Of a DNA stretch of 64,000 bases, positions 1 to 9,488 are shown one piece after another (within the stretch, counting starts at the first letter, position 1; the number at the start of each line of letters is the position of its first letter). Made by a program: the position numbers and the translations under genes. Source of the DNA: Sphingomonas leidyi (lineage in GTDB: Bacteria; Pseudomonadota; Alphaproteobacteria; Sphingomonadales; Sphingomonadaceae); contig NZ_JAASQV010000001.1 in assembly GCF_011761945.1 (NCBI RefSeq), positions 682,001 to 746,000 on the forward strand, in the 5' to 3' direction. The notes under the pieces are model-generated. The model did not search any database. It was given only the letters and a program-made list of their open reading frames with translations, and had not been told where the DNA came from.

Positions 1-1
1 G

Positions 2-514
2 GCGGCGGATCGGGACTTCGGCTCGCCCTATTGGGCCTATTACTGGCTGGGCGGGCTGGCGCTGGCGCGGTTCGTGCTCGACCGGCCGGAGGTCGTGGCC
101 GGGCGGCGGGTGCTCGACCTGGGCTGCGGCTCGGGGCTGGTGGCGATCGCGGCGGCGAAGGCCGGGGCGGCGAAGGTGCTGGCGGTGGACATCGACCCCT
201 ATGCGCTGGCGGCCGCTGCGCTGAATGCGGCGGCGAACGGCGTGGCAGTCGAGACGGTGCACGCCGATCTGACCGGGGGGGCGGCGCCGGAGGTGGATGT
301 CGTGTTGGCCGGGGACGTGTTCTACGATCCCGAGCCGGCGTCGCGGGTGGAGCCCTTCCTTGCCCGCTGCCGGGCGGCTGGGGCGGAGGTGCTGGTGGGC
401 GATCCCCGCCGCGCGCCATTGCCGCTGGAACGGCTGCGGGCACTGGCGGAATATCGATTCGCCGAGACGGATAGCGGCGCGATGCGGATCACCGAGGTGT
501 TCGCGTTCGACTGA
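2..514 (+). CDS. Class I SAM-dependent methyltransferase, 5' truncated
   Basis: The reading frame is open from the first bases of the window, so only the last 170 residues are present and the true start lies upstream. The Rossmann motif I reads VLDLGCGSG, followed by an acidic motif II ([11 protein letters not shown]). The lead-in [10 protein letters not shown] is typical of the ribosomal-protein-L11-methyltransferase / ETF-beta lysine methyltransferase group of protein methyltransferases. The substrate cannot be fixed from this fragment; a protein lysine is the best family-based guess. It converges on the M1 peptidase gene across about 150 bp in which I see no gene. Confidence 0.8.
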   Translation, partial: AADRDFGSPYWAYYWLGGLALARFVLDRPEVVAGRRVLDLGCGSGLVAIAAAKAGAAKVLAVDIDPYALAAAALNAAANGVAVETVHADLTGGAAPEVDVVLAGDVFYDPEPASRVEPFLARCRAAGAEVLVGDPRRAPLPLERLRALAEYRFAETDSGAMRITEVFAFD

Positions 515-666
515 CGCTCGACCGTCCTCCCGGCCTTGCGCGGGGATCCGCCGGAAGGCGGGCCATGGACAAGGCGCGGCAAGTCGGTGGGCGCGGCACC
601 GTCGACCCCGGCACGGCCAGGGTGACAGGCCGGGGCAACGGATTTGCATCAGGATAGTGGCGGAGG

Positions 667-2541
667 CTATTCCGCCCCGACGATCTTCGCCACGCCCGCT
701 GCCGCATTCGGGTGATAGCCTGCCTTGGCACCTTCGTAGAAGCGCAGGGCGATCGGCTTGCCCCAGTCGCCCTGGGCCATCAGGTCCTTGTAGATCGGGT
801 AGATCAGCAGGCCACGGCCGACCCGCTTCACGAATTCCTCGATCCCGGGGAGTGCCGGCTCGTAGCGATTGGCAATGGCCAGTTCGGCCCAGGCCGACCG
901 GACATAGGCATTGTTCGAGGTGGAGAGGCCGAGCGCTCCATCGAGTTCCGCAAGGCGCGCGGGCGGCTGCTGGCGCGGGAGGCCGTTCAGGAAGCGCAGC
1001 CATTGCTGGGTCGCCCAGCCGGCGGGCTGCACCGCGCTCGCCGGGCCGCCGGCGTTGAACGCCGCGAGCTTCGCGTCGACGGCGGCAAGCGTTGCCGAAG
1101 TCACGTGCACGGCATTGTCGGGCAGCCCCGGGCGATAGGCCCAGCGATCGAGCTCCAGCTTCGCCTCGAGCGCCTTGTCGCCCCTGATCAGGTTGGCGCG
1201 CAGGTCCGCCAGGAAGCCGGCGGTGGTCTGCGGCTGGAAGGCGTGGCGATCGAAATAGGCGCGCAGATAGGCGTCCCATTTCGCCCGGCCCACCGCCGCC
1301 TCGATCGTGCGCAGGAAGGTGGAGCCCTTGAAATAGTCGAGCTGGCCGAAGGTCGCGCCCGGATCGCCGTGGAGGCGCGTGGTGGCCGCGTCGCCGCCGC
1401 CGGCATCGCGGATGTCGCGCTGCAGCCCGTCCCAGTCGAGATCGGCGTACATGGCGGCGCGCTCCTTGCCATAGACCGCCTCCATGATCCGATTCTCGAA
1501 ATAGGTGGTGAAGCCTTCGTTGAGCCAGCTGTCCGACCAGGTCGCGTTGGTGACGAGATTGCCCGACCAGCTGTGCGCCAGTTCGTGCGCGACGACGTCG
1601 GTGTTCGAGCGGTCGCCGGTGATGATCGTCGGCGTCAGGAAGGTGAGGGTGGGGTTCTCCATGCCGCCATAGGGGAAGCTGGGCGGCAGCACGAGCATGT
1701 CGTAGCGGCCCCAGCGATAGGGGCCGTAAAGTGCCTGTGCCGCGTCGATCATCTTCTCGACATCGCCGACCTCATGCGCCGCGGCATCGAGCATCGAAGG
1801 CTCGGTCCACACGCCCGATCGCTTGCCGGTCGCCTTGAAGGCGAGGTCGCCCACGGCCATCGCGACGAGATAGGGCGGCACCGGCTTGTCCATCCGGAAG
1901 CGGAACCTGCGCCTGCCGTCCGGCGCGGCCTGGCCCTTCTCGCCGTCGAGCCGGTCGCCGCTCATCACCGCGACGAAGCCGGCGGGCACGGTGAGCGTGG
2001 CCGACCAGGTCTGGCGGATGCCCGGGCTGTCCTGGGTGGGAATCCAGCTGCGGTTGTTGATCGGCTGGCCCTGGCTGAACAGATAGGGCTTGCGCTTCCC
2101 GGCGGTGAGCTCCGGTGCGAGCCACTGGAGCGCCGATGCGCCCGGCCGCGTCTTGTAGCGGATCAGGATCTGCTTGTTGCCCTCGAGCTGCACCGTGAGC
2201 GCCGAGCCCAGTTCCTTGTCGCGCGGGCCGATCGCGAAGGGGAGCGGCTTACCCTTGGGGCACGTGACCGAGATCACGTCGAGGTCGTCGACGTCCAGCA
2301 CGATCTCCTTCGCGCCCGCAGCGGCGAGCACGTCGAGCGTCGCGACGCCGGACAGCGTCTTGCCGGCGAAATCGACGTCGAGGTTCAGATCGACATGCGT
2401 GACTCGCGCCACTTCGGGCACGGCATGGGTCCACGCGTCCTTCGCTTCGGGCGCGGTCAGGATCGGGGCGGGCTTGCCGGTCTGGGCGGCGGCGGGCGCG
2501 GCGATCACGATCGCGGCGGCGAGAGCGGGGAGGATGCGCAT
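667..2541 (-). CDS. Exported M1-family zinc aminopeptidase (leukotriene A4 hydrolase-like)
   Basis: This 624-residue protein has a clear signal peptide (residues 1-20, cleavage after APAAAQ), so it acts in the periplasm or outside. Family M1 signatures are all present: the substrate-binding GGMEN at 292-296, the zinc motif HELAH at 319-323, and the third zinc ligand Glu342 in the NEGF motif. Length, the GGMEN variant and the following LTF are those of the LTA4-hydrolase/aminopeptidase B branch rather than the larger PepN. It should remove N-terminal residues from peptides. It lies 70 bp downstream of the hybrid histidine kinase on the same strand, so co-transcription is possible. Confidence 0.93.
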   Translation of the reverse strand: MRILPALAAAIVIAAPAAAQTGKPAPILTAPEAKDAWTHAVPEVARVTHVDLNLDVDFAGKTLSGVATLDVLAAAGAKEIVLDVDDLDVISVTCPKGKPLPFAIGPRDKELGSALTVQLEGNKQILIRYKTRPGASALQWLAPELTAGKRKPYLFSQGQPINNRSWIPTQDSPGIRQTWSATLTVPAGFVAVMSGDRLDGEKGQAAPDGRRRFRFRMDKPVPPYLVAMAVGDLAFKATGKRSGVWTEPSMLDAAAHEVGDVEKMIDAAQALYGPYRWGRYDMLVLPPSFPYGGMENPTLTFLTPTIITGDRSNTDVVAHELAHSWSGNLVTNATWSDSWLNEGFTTYFENRIMEAVYGKERAAMYADLDWDGLQRDIRDAGGGDAATTRLHGDPGATFGQLDYFKGSTFLRTIEAAVGRAKWDAYLRAYFDRHAFQPQTTAGFLADLRANLIRGDKALEAKLELDRWAYRPGLPDNAVHVTSATLAAVDAKLAAFNAGGPASAVQPAGWATQQWLRFLNGLPRQQPPARLAELDGALGLSTSNNAYVRSAWAELAIANRYEPALPGIEEFVKRVGRGLLIYPIYKDLMAQGDWGKPIALRFYEGAKAGYHPNAAAGVAKIVGAE

Positions 2542-2611
2542 GCCGATGTGCTAGGCGGATCGGGGACGAACGGCAACCGACGCGCAGCACCTCTCCCTTT
2601 CATGCGGGGAG

Positions 2612-4627
2612 TCACTGGTCGAGCATCTCGCGAACCTTTGCCGCCAGGTCGGTATAGGTGAAGGGCTTGGGCAGCAGCTGCACGCCGGGATCGAGCCGGC
2701 CGTGATGGACGATCGCGTTGCGGGCATAGCCGGTAGTGAAGAGGATCTTGAGATCCGGCCGCTTCGCATGCGCCTCGCTGGCGAGCACCGCGCCGGTCAT
2801 GCCGCGGGGAAGCACGACGTCGGTGAACAGCAGGTCGATCGATTCCGGCGCGGCGTCGATCGCGGCGAGCGCGGTGGGGCCGTCCCCCGCCTCGATCACG
2901 CGATAGCCCAGCTCGCGCAGCACCTCGACCGTATAGGCCCGGACATTCTCGTCGTCCTCGCACACCAGGATCGTCTCATGGGCATTGCCCTGCGGTGCGG
3001 AGGGGGCCGGGGCACGGGCCGCCGTGTCGCGCGCCGTGCCGTGGAAGCGGGGCAGGTAGATCCGCACGGCCGTGCCGTCGCCGCACGCCGAATGGATGCG
3101 GACATGCCCGCCCGACTGCTTGATGAAGCCATAGACCATCGACAGGCCCAGGCCCGTGCCGCGTCCCACTTCCTTGGTGGTGAAGAAGGGCTCGAAGGCA
3201 TGGGCGAGCGTTTCCTCATCCATGCCGGTGCCGGTGTCGGATACGCAGATCAGCACATATTGGCCGGGCGACACCTCGGCATCGAGCGCGGCATAGTGGC
3301 TGTCGAGATGGGTATTTGCAGTCTCGATCGTCAGCTTGCCGCCCTGCGGCATCGCGTCGCGCGCGTTGATCGCCAGGTTGAGCAGCGCATTCTCCAGCTG
3401 GTTCGCATCCACTTCCGCCGGCCAGACGCGCGCGGCCTGCACGATCTCCACTTCGATCCTCTCGCCCAGGCTGCGGTGGAGCAGGTCGGACATGCCGGCG
3501 ATCAGCCGGTTCGGATCGATCCGCTTCGGCGCGAGCGGCTGGCGGCGCGAGAATGCCAGCAGGCGCTGGGTGAGCACCGCGGCGCGCTGCGCCCCGTTCA
3601 TCGCCGCGCCGACTGCGCGCACCAGCCGCGGTTGCTCGGGCGGCAGGTTGCGCTGGAGAATGTCGAGATTGCCGGTGACGATCTGAAGCAGGTTGTTGAA
3701 ATCGTGCGCGACGCCGCCGGTCAGCTGGCCCACCGTCTCCATCTTCTGGGACTGGCGCAGCGCCGCCTCGGCCGCGGCAAGGGCCTCGGCCGCCTGGCGC
3801 TCGGCAGTGATGTCGCGAGCCACGCAATAGAGCAGGTCGCCTTCGGGCACTGCGGTCCAGCTGAACCAGCGATAGTCGCCGTCCTTGCCGCGGAAGCGGT
3901 TCTCGAAGCGCAGCGTGGGTGCGCCCTGCTGCAGCCCGGTCAGCTCCGCGCGGGTGCGTTTGCGGTCGTCGGGATGCTCCATCCATTCCGAGGTGCGGCC
4001 GACCAGCTCGTCGGCGTTCCAGCCGAGAATTTCGGTCCAGGCGGGGCTGACGTTGCGCCATACGCCGTGGCTGTCCGCGATCAGGAACGGGTCGCGCGCC
4101 AGCGTCCATAGCCGGTTGCGATCGGCGATCGCCTCGCGTTCGGCGAGTACGCGGGCCGTCGTCTCGCTGACGATGCACAGCACGCCGCCCACCGTCCCGT
4201 CGTCGTCGAACACCGGTGAATAGCTGATGTCGAAATAGGTGGTCTCGCCGCGCCCCTGGTCGCGCTCGATATAGAAGGGGCGGTCCTTGGCCCAGAAGGT
4301 CTCGCCGGTGTCGCGCACGCCCTGAAGCAGCGGGCCGAGATCGTCCCAGAGCTCGCCCCACCATATCAGCGCCGACTGGCCGAGCGCGCGCGGATGCTTG
4401 TCGCCGATCGTCGGTGCATAGGCCTCGTTGTAGAGTGCGCAGAATTCGGGGCCCCAGAACATCACGATCTCGGCGCGCGCGGGGAGCATCATGCGCAGCG
4501 AGGCGAGGAGCGCGTTCGACCAGCCGGCGGCGGGCCCCAGCGGCGATTCGTCGCCGATCGCGGCCGTCAGTCGGCCCAATTCTCCAAAGGCTGCTAGCGA
4601 AGTGGCTGGAGAGATCGCGGTGGCCAT
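2612..4627 (-). CDS. Hybrid sensor histidine kinase: PAS-PAS-HisKA-HATPase-receiver
   Basis: I start this at the ATG at 4627 (671 residues), which follows a GGGGGA ribosome site; an upstream TTG at 4684 would add 19 residues without one. In order it has two PAS-type sensory regions (roughly 10-160 and 170-290), a HisKA dimerisation helix with the phospho-acceptor in GGVAHDFNN (His308), an ATPase domain with [11 protein letters not shown], and a C-terminal receiver whose phospho-acceptor is Asp603 in FTDVVLP. There is no membrane segment or signal peptide, so it senses a cytoplasmic signal. The receiver has no output domain and may act as a phosphate sink or relay. No partner regulator is adjacent except the LytTR gene upstream, and a functional link there is only inference. 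Confidence 0.9.
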   Translation of the reverse strand: MATAISPATSLAAFGELGRLTAAIGDESPLGPAAGWSNALLASLRMMLPARAEIVMFWGPEFCALYNEAYAPTIGDKHPRALGQSALIWWGELWDDLGPLLQGVRDTGETFWAKDRPFYIERDQGRGETTYFDISYSPVFDDDGTVGGVLCIVSETTARVLAEREAIADRNRLWTLARDPFLIADSHGVWRNVSPAWTEILGWNADELVGRTSEWMEHPDDRKRTRAELTGLQQGAPTLRFENRFRGKDGDYRWFSWTAVPEGDLLYCVARDITAERQAAEALAAAEAALRQSQKMETVGQLTGGVAHDFNNLLQIVTGNLDILQRNLPPEQPRLVRAVGAAMNGAQRAAVLTQRLLAFSRRQPLAPKRIDPNRLIAGMSDLLHRSLGERIEVEIVQAARVWPAEVDANQLENALLNLAINARDAMPQGGKLTIETANTHLDSHYAALDAEVSPGQYVLICVSDTGTGMDEETLAHAFEPFFTTKEVGRGTGLGLSMVYGFIKQSGGHVRIHSACGDGTAVRIYLPRFHGTARDTAARAPAPSAPQGNAHETILVCEDDENVRAYTVEVLRELGYRVIEAGDGPTALAAIDAAPESIDLLFTDVVLPRGMTGAVLASEAHAKRPDLKILFTTGYARNAIVHHGRLDPGVQLLPKPFTYTDLAAKVREMLDQ

Positions 4628-4730
4628 CCGTCCCCCGGAGAGTGTCTGTTTCGTTGCGCGAACGAAATCGCCGTCCGCCGTCAAGTCAACGCGGCAGGCG
4701 CCATTCGGCTCCCGAAAAGCTGGGGATGAT

Positions 4731-5579
4731 TCACTGCGCGAAAGCGGCGAGGGCAGTGCGATAGCTGCGGCCGAGCGGGACGATGGCGCCGCAGCTGAGC
4801 TGCACGGCGAGCCGGCCGCTCGCCTCGCGATAGATTTGCGAGACGTGGTGCTGGTTCACGACGATCTGGCGATGCACGCGGATGAACCCGAACGCCGCGA
4901 AGCGCCCCGCCAGCTCGGACAGCGGCGCGCGCACGAGGTGCACGCGGCCATGGGCGAGGATCTCGCTATAGTTCCCCGCCGAGCGGATCTGCGCGACGTC
5001 GCAGGCGCGCACGCGCAGGAAGGGTGCCTCGGGCAGGCTGAGCCATTGTTCGGCGCTCGCCGGTGCGGGCGGCGCCGGCGGCTGCTCGGCGAACGGCGCG
5101 TCCGCCGCATCGGGATCGTGCCGGTTGGCGAGGTGGCGTCTCCAGGCCATCAGCGACAGCCATGCAGTCGAGCCCAGCGCGATCGCGCGGGGAAGGAAAT
5201 TGTCGACCGGTACCGGCGGCGGTCCGTTGGGCCCGCAAAGCTGATAGGGAGAAATGGCGATCGCGAAGCGCGATGCGGCCAGTTCCGTGAGCATTACCGG
5301 CACGAAGGCGAATGCGCCGAGCAGCAGGGGCGATCGCTTCGGCGCCTGCAATATCTCCTCCATCGGCTTGCGGCTCGCCCAGGCGATGGTGAGCATGGCG
5401 CCCCAGACGAGCAGCCGCGCCAGCCGTGCCTCGTCCGGATGCTCCGCGGCGAAGCTGCCCGTATTCGCTTCCAGCCCGCCTATCCCATAGCCGAGCAGGA
5501 AGGCGAACAGCGCGAACGCGGTCGCCGCGCTCAACGGGATCCTGATGTTCCAGATCGACTCGCGCGCCGTCACTTCCAT
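4731..5579 (-). CDS. Membrane-bound LytTR-family transcriptional regulator
   Basis: This 282-residue protein has an N-terminal membrane region (about four hydrophobic segments between residues 15 and 145) followed by a C-terminal LytTR DNA-binding domain (about 185-282) with the family core FIRVHRQIVVN and PLGRSYR. Membrane-anchored LytTR regulators without a receiver domain are common in sphingomonads and often sit beside a TonB-dependent receptor, as here. It is divergent from the receptor gene with a 133-bp gap that carries candidate LytTR sites. Probable role: control of the receptor and of itself in response to a signal at the membrane. Confidence 0.88.
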   Translation of the reverse strand: MEVTARESIWNIRIPLSAATAFALFAFLLGYGIGGLEANTGSFAAEHPDEARLARLLVWGAMLTIAWASRKPMEEILQAPKRSPLLLGAFAFVPVMLTELAASRFAIAISPYQLCGPNGPPPVPVDNFLPRAIALGSTAWLSLMAWRRHLANRHDPDAADAPFAEQPPAPPAPASAEQWLSLPEAPFLRVRACDVAQIRSAGNYSEILAHGRVHLVRAPLSELAGRFAAFGFIRVHRQIVVNQHHVSQIYREASGRLAVQLSCGAIVPLGRSYRTALAAFAQ

Positions 5580-5616
5580 GCATGCACGATAGCCCGCGAA
5601 CGCGCGCGCGCGAACT

Positions 5617-5709
5617 GCCGTTCGTCACGCCCGCGATCCATTCGTCCCAGCCCGCTCCACGCGCCGCAGCCGCGCCGGCCAATCCGGCCGGGTTGGGAAG
5701 AGGGTTCGT
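5617..5709. promoter_or_regulatory. Candidate LytTR-binding direct repeats between lytTR and TonB-receptor genes
   Basis: Three near-matches to the published LytTR half-site consensus [TA][AC][CA]GTTN[AG][TG] lie in the divergent promoter region: GCCGTTCGT at 5617-5625 and TCCATTCGT at 5637-5645 (each 8 of 9 positions, 20 bp apart, about two helical turns) and AGGGTTCGT at 5701-5709 (7 of 9). Paired direct repeats about 21 bp apart are how LytTR dimers usually bind. Binding is inferred, not shown. Confidence 0.45.
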
Positions 5710-5712
5710 GTC

Positions 5713-7647
5713 ATGCGTCATTCGATATTCTGCCTGCCGCTTCTGGCGGCGCCCGCCGCCCATGCGCAGACGGTGCGGGCACCGCAGCCGCCGGCGAGCG
5801 GCGATGTGGTCAGCGCCGCCGACGATGCGTTCGGCCGGCGGATCGGGATCGAGGAAGTGGGGCTCTATTCGGAGAGCGAGGTGCGCGGGTTCGACCTGCA
5901 GGCCGCCGGCAACTACCGGATCGAGGACCATTATTATGTTCGCGTGGCCGGCATGCTCCAGCCGCTGAACGGCGGCACCGCGATCCGTGTCGGCGCCAAC
6001 GGCCTGCGGACCGATTTCGCCGCTCCCTCCGGCGTGGTGCAATATACGATGCCCGGCGCCGCGCCCGGCGTGCGCGCTTCGATCGAGGCGGGCTGGTGGG
6101 GCGGTTCGGGGCCGGTGGCGATGCTGCGCGGCGCGGCGGGCACGGCCGACGGACGCTGGTCGTTGGCGGGCGCCCTCCAGCTCACGCCCGCCCAGCAATA
6201 TACCGACGGCACGACCGGCGACTTCACTGCGATCGGCCTCGTTCCGCGCTGGTCGCCGGCGCCGGGCGTGCGGATCACCGGCGTGTGGAGCCACAACTGG
6301 TTCCCGCGCGAAGGCGATACCTATTATGCCAATCCGGCCGGCGCGCCCCGCGAAGTGAAGCGCTGGACCAACCGCACCCAGAGCTGGATGGACGCGCGCA
6401 ACGAATCCGACCTGATCGGCGCCTTTGCGGATGTGGATGCGGGCAAGGATTGGCGGTTCGGCGCCTCGCTGTTCTACAATGCGCTACCCTATGACCATAG
6501 CGCCTACAGCGTGCTGCGCTTCACCGGCAATGGCCGCGAGGCGGTGGCGAGCGGCCTGTTGTTCGGCGCGGAGACGCGCCACTCGATCTCGGCCGAAGTC
6601 ACCGCGGCCAAGCAGTTCGTCACGGGAAATCTCACCCACCGCATCATCGCCATGGCCCGCCGGCGGGATTCGATGGTGGAGAGCGATCCCGGCGTGCCCT
6701 TTGCGCTCGGCACCTATGCCGATGTGAACGACCGGCCGCGTATCGCCCGGCCTGCGGTCGCGCTCGGCACGGCCCGCAAGCGCGACGATGTCGGGCAATG
6801 GACCGGCGGCCTTGGCTATCGCCTGTCGATCGGCTCGCTGGCGGAACTGCGCCTGGACGCGCAACGGGTCGAATATGCCAAGCGCGTCCGGGCACTCGAC
6901 GGCACGGTGACCGAGCAGACGACCCGGCCCTGGCTCTATGGCGGCGCGCTGTCGGTGGGGATCACTTCCCGGCTCACCGGCTTTGCCAGCTATGCGCGCG
7001 GGCTGGAGGAAGCGGGCGTGGCGCCCGCCAATGCCAGCAATCGCGGCGCCGTGCTTCCCGCCGCCATCTCGCGCCAGGCCGAGCTGGGGCTGAAATACGG
7101 CTTTGCCGGCGGGCCGACGCTGATCGCCGGCCTGTTCGACCTGTCCAAGCCGACGCCCGGCATCGATGCCGCGGGCGCGTTCGATTTCGTCGGCACGGTG
7201 CGCCATCGCGGCGTGGAGCTGTCGCTGGCCGGGCCGCTCACGTCGCGGCTGAATGCGGTGCTGGGCGCGACCTGGCTCGATGCCAGGATCGACGGCGAGC
7301 TGGTGGATCGCGGCGTGATCGGCGTCCGCCCGATCGGCCGGCCGCGCGTGACCGCGCTCGCCAACCTCACCTGGCGCGTGCCCGGCGTGGAGGGGCTGAC
7401 GGTGGATGGCGGCGTGAACGTCCGCGGCGCGCGCTATGCCGATCGCGAGAACAGCGTCGCGCTGCCCGGCTATGCGCTGTTCAACCTGGGGCTCCGCCAG
7501 GCCTTCGCGGTTGGCGGCCATCCGGTGACGCTGCGCGCGCGCGTGACCAACCTGACCGATCGCTTCGCCTGGAACCCGGCCAGTTCGGGGCTGATCACGC
7601 CGATCGCTCCGCGCACGCTGACCTTGACGCTGACCAGTGCGCTCTAG
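5713..7647 (+). CDS. TonB-dependent outer-membrane receptor with short, atypical plug
   Basis: This 644-residue protein has a signal peptide ending HAQ (about residues 1-19) and a C-terminal barrel with the terminal strand LTLTLTSAL expected for outer-membrane insertion. It is shorter than most receptors (700-1000). The N-terminal part reads IGIEEVGLYSESEVRGFDLQ and lacks both the usual VTVTA TonB-box stretch and the VLRGPQG plug signature seen in the other receptor of this window. Sphingomonad receptors of this shortened type are often paired with a LytTR regulator. The ligand is unknown. It ends 3 bp before the convergent aroB stop. Confidence 0.85.
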   Translation: MRHSIFCLPLLAAPAAHAQTVRAPQPPASGDVVSAADDAFGRRIGIEEVGLYSESEVRGFDLQAAGNYRIEDHYYVRVAGMLQPLNGGTAIRVGANGLRTDFAAPSGVVQYTMPGAAPGVRASIEAGWWGGSGPVAMLRGAAGTADGRWSLAGALQLTPAQQYTDGTTGDFTAIGLVPRWSPAPGVRITGVWSHNWFPREGDTYYANPAGAPREVKRWTNRTQSWMDARNESDLIGAFADVDAGKDWRFGASLFYNALPYDHSAYSVLRFTGNGREAVASGLLFGAETRHSISAEVTAAKQFVTGNLTHRIIAMARRRDSMVESDPGVPFALGTYADVNDRPRIARPAVALGTARKRDDVGQWTGGLGYRLSIGSLAELRLDAQRVEYAKRVRALDGTVTEQTTRPWLYGGALSVGITSRLTGFASYARGLEEAGVAPANASNRGAVLPAAISRQAELGLKYGFAGGPTLIAGLFDLSKPTPGIDAAGAFDFVGTVRHRGVELSLAGPLTSRLNAVLGATWLDARIDGELVDRGVIGVRPIGRPRVTALANLTWRVPGVEGLTVDGGVNVRGARYADRENSVALPGYALFNLGLRQAFAVGGHPVTLRARVTNLTDRFAWNPASSGLITPIAPRTLTLTLTSAL

Positions 7648-7650
7648 GGC

Positions 7651-8739
7651 CTAGCGGGGCTGGGCGTCGAGGAATGCCGCCACCTCGCCAAGGTCGACAT
7701 TCCTGTCGAGATATGTCTGCCCGATCCCGCGCGCGAGCAGGAAGGGCAGGGCGCCCCCACTCATCTTCTTGTCGTGGAGCATGTGCTCCACGAGCCGCGC
7801 ACCGGAGGCGGTGATCCCCGCCGCCTTCAGCCCATTGGGCAGGCCCGCAGCAGCCAGGTGCGCGGCAACCCTTTCCGCTTCCTGGCCGGGGCAGATGCCC
7901 TTGGCGGCGGAGAAGCCGAAGGCGAGCGCCATGCCCGCAGCCACGCCCTCGCCGTGCAGCAGCCGGTCGGAGAAGCCGGCCTCGGCCTCCAGCGCATGGC
8001 CGAAGGTGTGGCCGAGGTTGAGCAGCGCGCGCATGCCGCTGGTCTCGCGCTCGTCGGCCGCGACGATCCGCGCCTTGGCCGCCACCGAATGGGCGATGGC
8101 ATGTTCGCGCGCGGCCGGGTCGCCCGCGAGCAGCGCGGCGGCATTGGCCTCGCACCATTCGAAAAAGGCGAAATCGTCGATCAGCCCGTATTTCACCACT
8201 TCGGCATAGCCGGCGCGCAGGTCGCGGGCCGGCAGCGTGTCGAGCACCCGCGGATCGATCAGCACCGCGGCCGGCTGGTGGAAGGTGCCGACCAGGTTCT
8301 TGCCGGCGCGCGTATTGATCGCGGTCTTGCCGCCCACCGAGCTGTCGACCTGGGCGAGCAGGGTGGTGGGGATCTGGACGAAGCCGCAGCCGCGCTTGAG
8401 CACCGAAGTGGCGAAACCGACCAGGTCGCCGATCACCCCGCCGCCGAGGGCGATCACATGGTCGCCGCGCTCGACGCCCAGTTCGAGCAGCCGGTCGAGC
8501 AACGCTTCGAGCTGCTCCCAGCTCTTCGTGCCTTCGCCGGGCGGCAGGACGATCGCCTCGCTCGCGCCCAGGCTAGCCTGCAGCGTGGCGAGGTGCGGCA
8601 GGAGGTTCCGGTCGGTCACGACGACGCGGCGTCGACCCTTGTCGAAGGGGGCGAGCGCTTCGTCGGCGCGGCCGAGGAGCCCCGCTTCGATGCGGATGTC
8701 GTAGCTGCGGTCGCCAAGCGCGACGGGAACGATTGTCAC
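7651..8739 (-). CDS. aroB: 3-dehydroquinate synthase
   Basis: AroB converts DAHP to 3-dehydroquinate, the second step of the shikimate pathway. The 362-residue product shows the NAD-binding GGGVIGDLVGF, the substrate-site run IPTTLLAQVDSSVGGKT and the metal ligands in the YAEVVKYG and NLGHTFGHALE motifs, and is normal length. The start is the GTG at 8739, which overlaps the aroK stop (GTGA). That overlap implies translational coupling to shikimate kinase. No frameshift or missing motif is visible. Confidence 0.97.
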   Translation of the reverse strand: MTIVPVALGDRSYDIRIEAGLLGRADEALAPFDKGRRRVVVTDRNLLPHLATLQASLGASEAIVLPPGEGTKSWEQLEALLDRLLELGVERGDHVIALGGGVIGDLVGFATSVLKRGCGFVQIPTTLLAQVDSSVGGKTAINTRAGKNLVGTFHQPAAVLIDPRVLDTLPARDLRAGYAEVVKYGLIDDFAFFEWCEANAAALLAGDPAAREHAIAHSVAAKARIVAADERETSGMRALLNLGHTFGHALEAEAGFSDRLLHGEGVAAGMALAFGFSAAKGICPGQEAERVAAHLAAAGLPNGLKAAGITASGARLVEHMLHDKKMSGGALPFLLARGIGQTYLDRNVDLGEVAAFLDAQPR

Positions 8740-9275
8740 GGGTGCAGGGCCTTCAGGATCGCGTCGACGGTGGTGTCGTGCGGCGCTGCTATGCTGGGCA
8801 CCCGGATCGGCGCAAGCGCGTAATAGGGATTGCGGATCGCGGCGAGCTCGGCGAGCACCGCCTCGGGGTCGCGCCCACGCAGCAGGGGGCGGGTGTCGCG
8901 GCGGCGGACCCGGTCGGCCAGCACCGCCGGTTCGGCATCGAGCCACACCGCGATCGCATGTTCGAGGATCAGCGCGCGCGTGCTCTCGTTCATGAACGCG
9001 CCGCCGCCCGTGGCGATGATCTTGGGGGCGCCATCGACCAGCCGGGCGATCACCCGGCGCTCCCCGTCGCGGAAATGCGCTTCGCCGAAACGCTCGAAGA
9101 TGTCGGCCACGGTCATGCCGGCGGCCGCCTCGATCTCGTGATCGGCGTCGACGAAGGGCAGGCGCATGCGCTGCGCCAGGCGCCGGCCGACCGTGGTCTT
9201 GCCCGCACCCATGAGGCCGATCAGGACGATGGCCTTGCCCGTCCACGCGGTATTCGCTGCCTGCGTTTGTAACAT
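8736..9275 (-). CDS. aroK: Shikimate kinase
   Basis: AroK phosphorylates shikimate at the 3-OH with ATP. The 179-residue product has the Walker A loop GLMGAGKTT near the N-terminus, the shikimate-binding DADHEIE, the ATGGG loop and the lid arginines in RRRDTRPLL. The ATG at 9275 gives the usual family length; longer in-frame extensions upstream look non-coding. It is first in the aroK-aroB operon, its promoter presumably lying in the 75 bp that separate it from the divergent small membrane gene. Confidence 0.96.
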   Translation of the reverse strand: MLQTQAANTAWTGKAIVLIGLMGAGKTTVGRRLAQRMRLPFVDADHEIEAAAGMTVADIFERFGEAHFRDGERRVIARLVDGAPKIIATGGGAFMNESTRALILEHAIAVWLDAEPAVLADRVRRRDTRPLLRGRDPEAVLAELAAIRNPYYALAPIRVPSIAAPHDTTVDAILKALHP

Positions 9276-9350
9276 GTTCGGAAGGGCTATACAGCGAGGG
9301 CGGGTCTCGGGCAAAAGGCCCGCGAAGTCACAATTTCCGGACCCGTTTTC

Positions 9351-9488
9351 ATGTCCCGCTTGATCGTTGCGCTGATCGTCATTCTCGTCGTCCTGGTTGG
9401 CGGCCTCTTCTTCCTCGCGGGCCGCGAGACGAAGAAGGAGCCGGTGCGCATGGAGAAGGTGGTCCCGCTTGACAATCTCGCGAATTAA
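9351..9488 (+). CDS. Small single-span membrane protein (45 aa)
   Basis: ATG at 9351 to TAA at 9486 encodes 45 residues: a hydrophobic N-terminal helix (about residues 4-23, IVALIVILVVLVGGLFFLAG) followed by a short charged tail. It overlaps the start of the next gene by 20 bp, consistent with translational coupling. I recognise no family. The topology suggests a bitopic inner-membrane peptide working with the exported protein downstream. Its position ahead of that gene and xerD is the main support that it is real. Confidence 0.65.
   Translation: MSRLIVALIVILVVLVGGLFFLAGRETKKEPVRMEKVVPLDNLAN

Noticed and set aside
712..2661. 649-codon plus-strand frame over the M1 peptidase
   Set aside because: The antisense gene carries GGMEN and HELAH zinc motifs; the plus frame shows no protein family features.
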